The notes under the pieces were generated by a model that had not been told where the DNA came from, searched no databases, and worked only from the letters and a program-made list of their open reading frames with translations. The position numbers were made by a program, and so were the translations under genes. A stretch of DNA of 64,000 bases from Burkholderia sp. 9120 (GTDB taxonomy: Bacteria > Pseudomonadota > Gammaproteobacteria > Burkholderiales > Burkholderiaceae), in contig NZ_JQNA01000001.1 in the NCBI RefSeq assembly GCF_000745015.1, positions 1,814,735 to 1,878,734 of the forward strand. The letters run 5' to 3'. This document shows, piece by piece, positions 58,432-64,000 of this stretch. Every line of letters starts with the position of its first letter. The stretch's first letter is position 1.

Positions 58432-60510
58432 TCAGACGCGCTCGACTTCGACAAGGCAGTCGTAGAACGTGGCCGATCCGCCTAGATCGGTGAGCGCCTG
58501 ACTGGTGACCTGGTTTGCGTTGCGGCCGTCCGGTGCGAGTTTTTTCCACCAGATCGACAGACCGACGACGAGTCCCACGCGCGCTTTGTCGGTGACGCGG
58601 GCACGCGCCTGCATCGAGCCACGATCGTTGAAGATGCGCACCTGCGCACCGTCGACGATGTCGCGCAACTGCGCGTCGGCAGGATGCATGTCCAGATGCG
58701 GTTCGCCTTCGGTCGAACGCAGACTCTCGATGTTGACGAAGGTGCTGTTCAGGAAATTGCGCGCGGGCGGCGAAATCATCGCCAGCGGGTAGCGGGCGGC
58801 AAGCTCGGGCGCGCCATCGGCGGATTCGTAGGGCGGCAGATAGTCCGGCAGCGGGTCGAGCCCCTGCTGCGCGAGGCGCTCGCTGTAAAACTCGCATTTG
58901 CCGGACGGCGTGCGGAAACCACCCTCGGCGAAAGGCGCGTCGGGCAGGTTCAGCCTTGCCCAGCCGGTCTGCTTCAACGTCTCCCAGCTCACGCCTTCGA
59001 GCGTTTTGTCCTGCCAGCGGAATGCGGCTCGCGCGATGGTTTCGTCGCTCTCGAACAGCGCCGGCTCATCGAGGCCCATGTGCCGCGCGAAGCCGCGAAA
59101 GATCTCCGTGTTCGGCCGTGCTTCACCGACCGGAGCGATCGCCGGCAAGTTGACCATCACGTGCGTGTGGCCGTATGACTTGTGGACGTCGAGATGCTCG
59201 AGTTGCGTCGTAGCCGGCAACAGGAGGTCGGCATAGTCCGCGGTGTCGGTCTGAAAATGCTCCAGCACGATCGTGAACAGATCGTCGCGTGCAAAGCCTG
59301 CCGCGACCCGCTCGGAATCCGGCGCAACGGCCACCGGATTCGAGTTGTAGACGATGATGGCTTCGACCTTCGGACCAAAAGCGGCGTCGCCGGGATGCAG
59401 CAATGCGTCGCCGATCGCGTTCATGTTGACGACGCGGCTCGGTTTGGCCGGCCAACCGGGCATCAGATCCGGACGTTGCAACGCATGCGAGTCGACCGGC
59501 GCCCAGCCGCCCGACGACAGCAGCGCACCGCCGGCCCGCTCGCGCCACGCGCCCGTCAGCGAAGGCAGGCTGGCAATGGCGCGCACGGCATTGCCGCCGC
59601 CGCGCACCCGCTGCAGGCCGTAATTCATTCGAATCGCGGCCTTCTTCGTGCTGCCGTAGAGTCGCGCAAGATCGAAGATGACCTGCTCGTCGATACCGCA
59701 AATCTCGGCGACGCGCGATGGCGGATAGGTCAACGCACGGACCTTCAGTTCAGCGAAACCCACCGTATATTCGACGATATACGCGTGATCTAGCAGGTTC
59801 TCCGTGATCAGCACGTTCATCATGCCGAGCGCCAACGCGCCGTCCGTGCCGGGTTTCAGCGCAATGTGCTGATGGCATTTTTCGGCGGTCAGCGAGCGAT
59901 ACGGGTCGATCGCGATCAACCGTGCGCCCCGCCGCTTGGCTTCTTGGGCGCGCGTCCAGAAATGCAGGTTCGACGCGATCGGATTCGAGCCCCAGATCAG
60001 AATGATCTCGCTCTCGGCGAAGAACTCGGTCAGCATGCCGACGCTCGCGCCGTACGTATATTTCAGCCCGGCTGCGCCGGCCGCGGCGCAGATCGTACGG
60101 TCAAGTTGTGATGCGCCGAGTTTGTGGAAGAATCGTTGGGCGATGCTGTCGCCTTGAATCAAACCCATCGTGCCGGCGTAGCTGTACGGCAAGATCGCCT
60201 CCGGTGCGCGGCTGGCAATCTCTGACAGGCGGGTTGCGGCGAGCTCGAACGCCTCATCCCAACTGATCGGTTCAAAGCGGCCCTCGCCTTTGCGACCGAC
60301 ACGCTTCATTGGCGTGGTCAGCCGACGCGGATGATGCACGCGCTCCGCATAGCGACTGACTTTGGTACACAACGCGCCTTGTGTCGGCGGATGATCGGGA
60401 TCGCCGACCACCTTGATCGCCCTGCCATGTTCGACGGTGACGCGCATCGCGCAGGTGTCCGGGCAATCGTGGGGACACACGGCGCGGGCGAATTCAGTCG
60501 GAGCATTCAT
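58432..60510 (-). CDS. Molybdopterin-containing oxidoreductase with N-terminal 4Fe-4S site
   Basis: The 692-residue protein belongs to the DMSO reductase/formate dehydrogenase superfamily. The N-terminal iron-sulfur motif is C-x3-C-x3-C-x27-C (Cys12, 16, 20, 48), within AVCPHDCPDTC. WGSNPIASNLHFW, IAIDPYRSLTAEK and the C-terminal molybdopterin-dinucleotide-binding domain (MHPADAQLRDIVDGAQVRIF) follow. No Tat signal precedes it, so it is cytoplasmic. The start at 60510 puts the iron-sulfur motif at the usual distance. The substrate cannot be told; no electron-transfer subunit gene is adjacent. Confidence 0.9.
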   Translation of the reverse strand: MNAPTEFARAVCPHDCPDTCAMRVTVEHGRAIKVVGDPDHPPTQGALCTKVSRYAERVHHPRRLTTPMKRVGRKGEGRFEPISWDEAFELAATRLSEIASRAPEAILPYSYAGTMGLIQGDSIAQRFFHKLGASQLDRTICAAAGAAGLKYTYGASVGMLTEFFAESEIILIWGSNPIASNLHFWTRAQEAKRRGARLIAIDPYRSLTAEKCHQHIALKPGTDGALALGMMNVLITENLLDHAYIVEYTVGFAELKVRALTYPPSRVAEICGIDEQVIFDLARLYGSTKKAAIRMNYGLQRVRGGGNAVRAIASLPSLTGAWRERAGGALLSSGGWAPVDSHALQRPDLMPGWPAKPSRVVNMNAIGDALLHPGDAAFGPKVEAIIVYNSNPVAVAPDSERVAAGFARDDLFTIVLEHFQTDTADYADLLLPATTQLEHLDVHKSYGHTHVMVNLPAIAPVGEARPNTEIFRGFARHMGLDEPALFESDETIARAAFRWQDKTLEGVSWETLKQTGWARLNLPDAPFAEGGFRTPSGKCEFYSERLAQQGLDPLPDYLPPYESADGAPELAARYPLAMISPPARNFLNSTFVNIESLRSTEGEPHLDMHPADAQLRDIVDGAQVRIFNDRGSMQARARVTDKARVGLVVGLSIWWKKLAPDGRNANQVTSQALTDLGGSATFYDCLVEVERV

Positions 60511-60689
60511 GGTCGATCCGTCGAAGAGAGCGGTGAGGCGATGCCGGATTTTATTACGTCCATTCGCGGTTAACCTGCATGGTCCCGCCAAAAATGCCTT
60601 CGGCGTAGAATCGTTTATCACCGTGCCCGGGTCACGTGACCCCGAGCGATCCCACGCAAGTCAAAGCACAAGCGCAACATCACTCCATC

Positions 60690-61886
60690 ATGAAACTGAT
60701 CCCCGAAATCCAGGCCGCCCACGGCGAAATCCAGACTCTCCGACGAACCATCCACGCTCACCCGGAATTGCGTTACGAGGAGACGGCGACTGCAGATCTG
60801 GTCGCCAGAACCTTAGAATCCTGGGGTATCGAAACGCACCGCGGACTGGGCAAGACCGGTGTGGTCGGCGTACTTAAACGCGGCACGAGTTCGCGCTCTA
60901 TCGGACTTCGGGCCGATATGGACGCGCTGCCGATTCAGGAGCTGAACAGCTTCGACCATCGGTCGAAAAACGATGGAAAGATGCACGCATGCGGCCACGA
61001 TGGGCATACCGCGATGCTTCTCGGCGCGGCGCGGCATCTGGTGAAGCATGGCGAGTTTGACGGCACGATCGTCTTCATCTTCCAGCCGGCCGAGGAAGGC
61101 GGCGCCGGCGCGCAGGCCATGATCGACGACGGTCTGTTCGTGAAGTTTCCAGTCGATGCCGTGTTCGGCATCCACAATTGGCCGGGCATGCCGGCGGGCC
61201 ATTTCGGCGTGACCGAAGGTCCGATCATGGCGTCGAGCAACGAATTTCGCATCGAGATCAAAGGTATCGGCTCGCACGCGGCGTTGCCGCATAACGGGCG
61301 CGATCCGGTCTTTACCGCCGTGCAGATTGCGAATGGACTGCAGGGCATCATCACGCGCAATAAGAAGCCGCTCGATACGGCCGTACTGTCGATCACGCAG
61401 ATTCACGCTGGCGACGCGTTGAATGTCGTGCCGAATGATGCGTGGCTTGCGGGCACCGTGCGAACTTTCACCACCGAAACGCTCGATCTGATCGAAGCAC
61501 GCATGCGCAAGATCGCAGCGAGCACCGCGGATGCGTACGATTGCTCGGTGAATGTACATTTCCACCGAAACTACCCGCCGACTATCAACAGCAGCGAAGA
61601 GGCTCGCTTTGCAGCAACGGTCATGAAGGAAATTGTGGGAGCGGAAAATGTCGACGACTCGGTCGAACCGACAATGGGCGCCGAAGACTTTTCCTTCATG
61701 CTGCTGGCGAAGCCGGGGTGCTACGCCTTTTTAGGCAACGGTGATGGTGGCCACAGAGATTCGGGCCACGGTGCGGGTCCTTGCATGCTGCATAACGCAA
61801 GCTATGACTTCAATGATGAGTTGCTGCCGATCGGCTCGACTTATTGGGTGCGATTGGCGCAGCGGTTTTTGGCTGAGGGACGATAG
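60690..61886 (+). CDS. M20 family amidohydrolase (hippurate hydrolase-like)
   Basis: A zinc-dependent amidohydrolase of the M20D group that hydrolyses N-acyl amino acids, such as hippurate or N-acetyl amino acids. The 398-residue product has HACGHDGHTAMLLGAAR (His99, Cys101, His103), PAEEGGAGAQAMIDDG, FGIHNWPGMPAGHFG and the late metal motif near MGAEDFSFML. No signal peptide is present. The ATG at 60690 is preferred over an upstream GTG at 60636. It is transcribed away from the molybdopterin enzyme, with a 179-bp divergent gap. Confidence 0.93.
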   Translation: MKLIPEIQAAHGEIQTLRRTIHAHPELRYEETATADLVARTLESWGIETHRGLGKTGVVGVLKRGTSSRSIGLRADMDALPIQELNSFDHRSKNDGKMHACGHDGHTAMLLGAARHLVKHGEFDGTIVFIFQPAEEGGAGAQAMIDDGLFVKFPVDAVFGIHNWPGMPAGHFGVTEGPIMASSNEFRIEIKGIGSHAALPHNGRDPVFTAVQIANGLQGIITRNKKPLDTAVLSITQIHAGDALNVVPNDAWLAGTVRTFTTETLDLIEARMRKIAASTADAYDCSVNVHFHRNYPPTINSSEEARFAATVMKEIVGAENVDDSVEPTMGAEDFSFMLLAKPGCYAFLGNGDGGHRDSGHGAGPCMLHNASYDFNDELLPIGSTYWVRLAQRFLAEGR

Positions 61887-62274
61887 GGCGTGTTTTGGCG
61901 ATGCTGGAGACGGCGCGTTATGGGTCGCCGTCTCTAGTTTCGAGTTTTGCGGGCTTCGTGGTTGCTTGTTTGGCAGCCGCTCAGGTGGTGGAGAGGCATC
62001 CGAGATGGTGCGGCACACCAGTCCGAATCGCGTCAACGTTAGACACGTGTCCAGAAGAACGCAACAGACCGTCAACATGAGCGTGGGATGGCTTGATGAC
62101 AGGGCGGGGAACCGACTTTGGTTCTTCCTGGCGGGTAGCCGTTGCAGTTATCCGCTGCCAGCGAACGGCTGATATCGTCGGCCAGTGTGGGAGCGGTCCG
62201 CTAAGAGCGGCGACGCGACGAACCGCTTGCCAGTGTACGGCAGGTATATCTGCGATTTTCCACGGCCGTAAACG
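61887..62274. other. Non-coding region before the rRNA operon
   Basis: About 390 bp between the amidohydrolase stop and the rRNA terminator. Short open frames occur in several frames, but none has a binding site, recognisable family motif or normal codon use. No mobile-element remnant or tRNA is seen. Confidence 0.5.
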
Positions 62275-62308
62275 ACAGAAACCCCACCTTTTAGGGTGGG
62301 GTTTCTGT
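62275..62308. terminator. Terminator at the end of the rRNA operon
   Basis: A perfect 14-bp stem (ACAGAAACCCCACC at 62275-62288, its complement at 62295-62308) with a 6-base loop lies 13 bp beyond the 5S 3' end on the - strand. T-rich sequence follows on the + side (GTTTTCTG), and a short CGTTTA on the - side, so it may serve both directions. Confidence 0.8.
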
Positions 62309-62321
62309 TTTCTGCTAGGGA

Positions 62322-62437
62322 GCCTGACGATTACCTACTTTCACACGGGCAATCCGCACTATCATCGGCGTGGAGTCGTTTCACGGTCCTGTTCGGGATG
62401 GGAAGGGGTGGTACCGACTCGCTATGGTCATCAGGCA
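62322..62437 (-). rRNA. rrf: 5S ribosomal RNA
   Basis: On the - strand the sequence begins TGCCTGATGACCATAGCGAG and contains the conserved CCCATCCCGAACAGG of 5S rRNA; it ends GGTAATCGTCAGGC. The two ends pair as helix I. The length of about 116 nt is normal. Exact ends may shift by one or two bases. Confidence 0.95.
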
Positions 62438-62635
62438 TGACTTGTTGCCGCACTGCCTTTGGGGCAATACAGCCAATCTGGAAGAAGTAGTTGAGAGGAT
62501 GCCTCTCGGTGTTACTTTGGGTTGTGCCTGTATTGCACAACACTGATCTCAACCGTGTGTCTTCCCCTTCGGGGATCGGACCCGTGTAAGCGCTAAAGCG
62601 CTAACGCGGGTCGAGAGAGAGACACACCTGTTATA
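62438..62635 (-). other. 23S-5S internal transcribed spacer
   Basis: A 198-bp spacer with an inverted repeat GTTGTGC (62521-62527)/GCACAAC (62535-62541) and GC-rich hairpin material at about 62579-62611 (AAGCGCTAAAGCGCTAAC core). The pair CGTGTGTCT near 62554 and AGACACAC near 62620 may form the long stem cut by RNase III during maturation. No tRNA is present. Confidence 0.6.

Positions 62636-64000
<1,365 letters not shown>

Noticed and set aside
61741..62172. 143-codon open frame overlapping the end of the amidohydrolase
   Set aside because: It overlaps a conserved gene for half its length and the remainder has no motif or binding site.

Overview
The window is high-GC, compactly coded DNA from a betaproteobacterium of the Burkholderia sensu lato group, most likely Paraburkholderia. 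This rests on a Burkholderiales-type porin, the mraZ-to-lpxC gene order with a peroxiredoxin between ftsZ and lpxC, the pilBCD-coaE-zapD-yacG-mutT order, and the 5S/23S rRNA sequence. It appears chromosomal: no transposase, integrase, tRNA or CRISPR array was found.

Positions 1-20709 (+ strand) hold most of a type VI secretion system (T6SS) operon: the 3' end of tssB, then tssC, hcp, tssE, tssF, tssG, a vgrG cassette, tssJ, tssK, tssL, tssM and an FHA-domain gene resembling tagH. Many junctions are ATGA or TGATG overlaps, implying one translationally coupled transcript. tssA and clpV (tssH) are not in view and presumably lie upstream. Between tssG and tssJ sits a five-gene cassette: vgrG, a DUF2169 plus pentapeptide-repeat protein, a second pentapeptide-repeat protein, a DUF3540 protein and a DUF4150 (PAAR-like) protein. 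No classical toxin domain is recognisable there, so this cassette is the best candidate for an unusual spike and cargo module.

Positions 20872-27776 (+) carry a CNNM/CBS (CorC/HlyC-type) membrane protein, type IV pilus assembly genes pilB, pilC and pilD, coaE, zapD and yacG. A bidirectional terminator separates these from a leftward block: mutT, a DUF815 ATPase, argJ and secA. secA is split by an apparent one-base deletion. A DUF721 gene (+) follows, then lpxC (-), a peroxiredoxin (-) and the complete division and cell-wall (dcw) cluster on the - strand, transcribed from mraZ (53733) to ftsZ (36322). Upstream of mraZ is a promoter overlapped by four MraZ-type boxes at exact 10-bp spacing.

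Positions 54223-61886 hold coq7 (-), a major porin (+), a long-chain acyl-CoA ligase (-), a molybdopterin oxidoreductase (-) and an M20 amidohydrolase (+). The right end is the 3' part of an rRNA operon on the - strand: 5S, the 23S-5S spacer and about 1.36 kb of the 23S 3' end.

The points most worth a second look are the secA frameshift, the ten-heptad VgrG tail, the DUF2169/pentapeptide/DUF3540/DUF4150 cassette, the GCGGGT hexanucleotide tract inside tssM, the shortened FHA protein, and the MraZ operator array.
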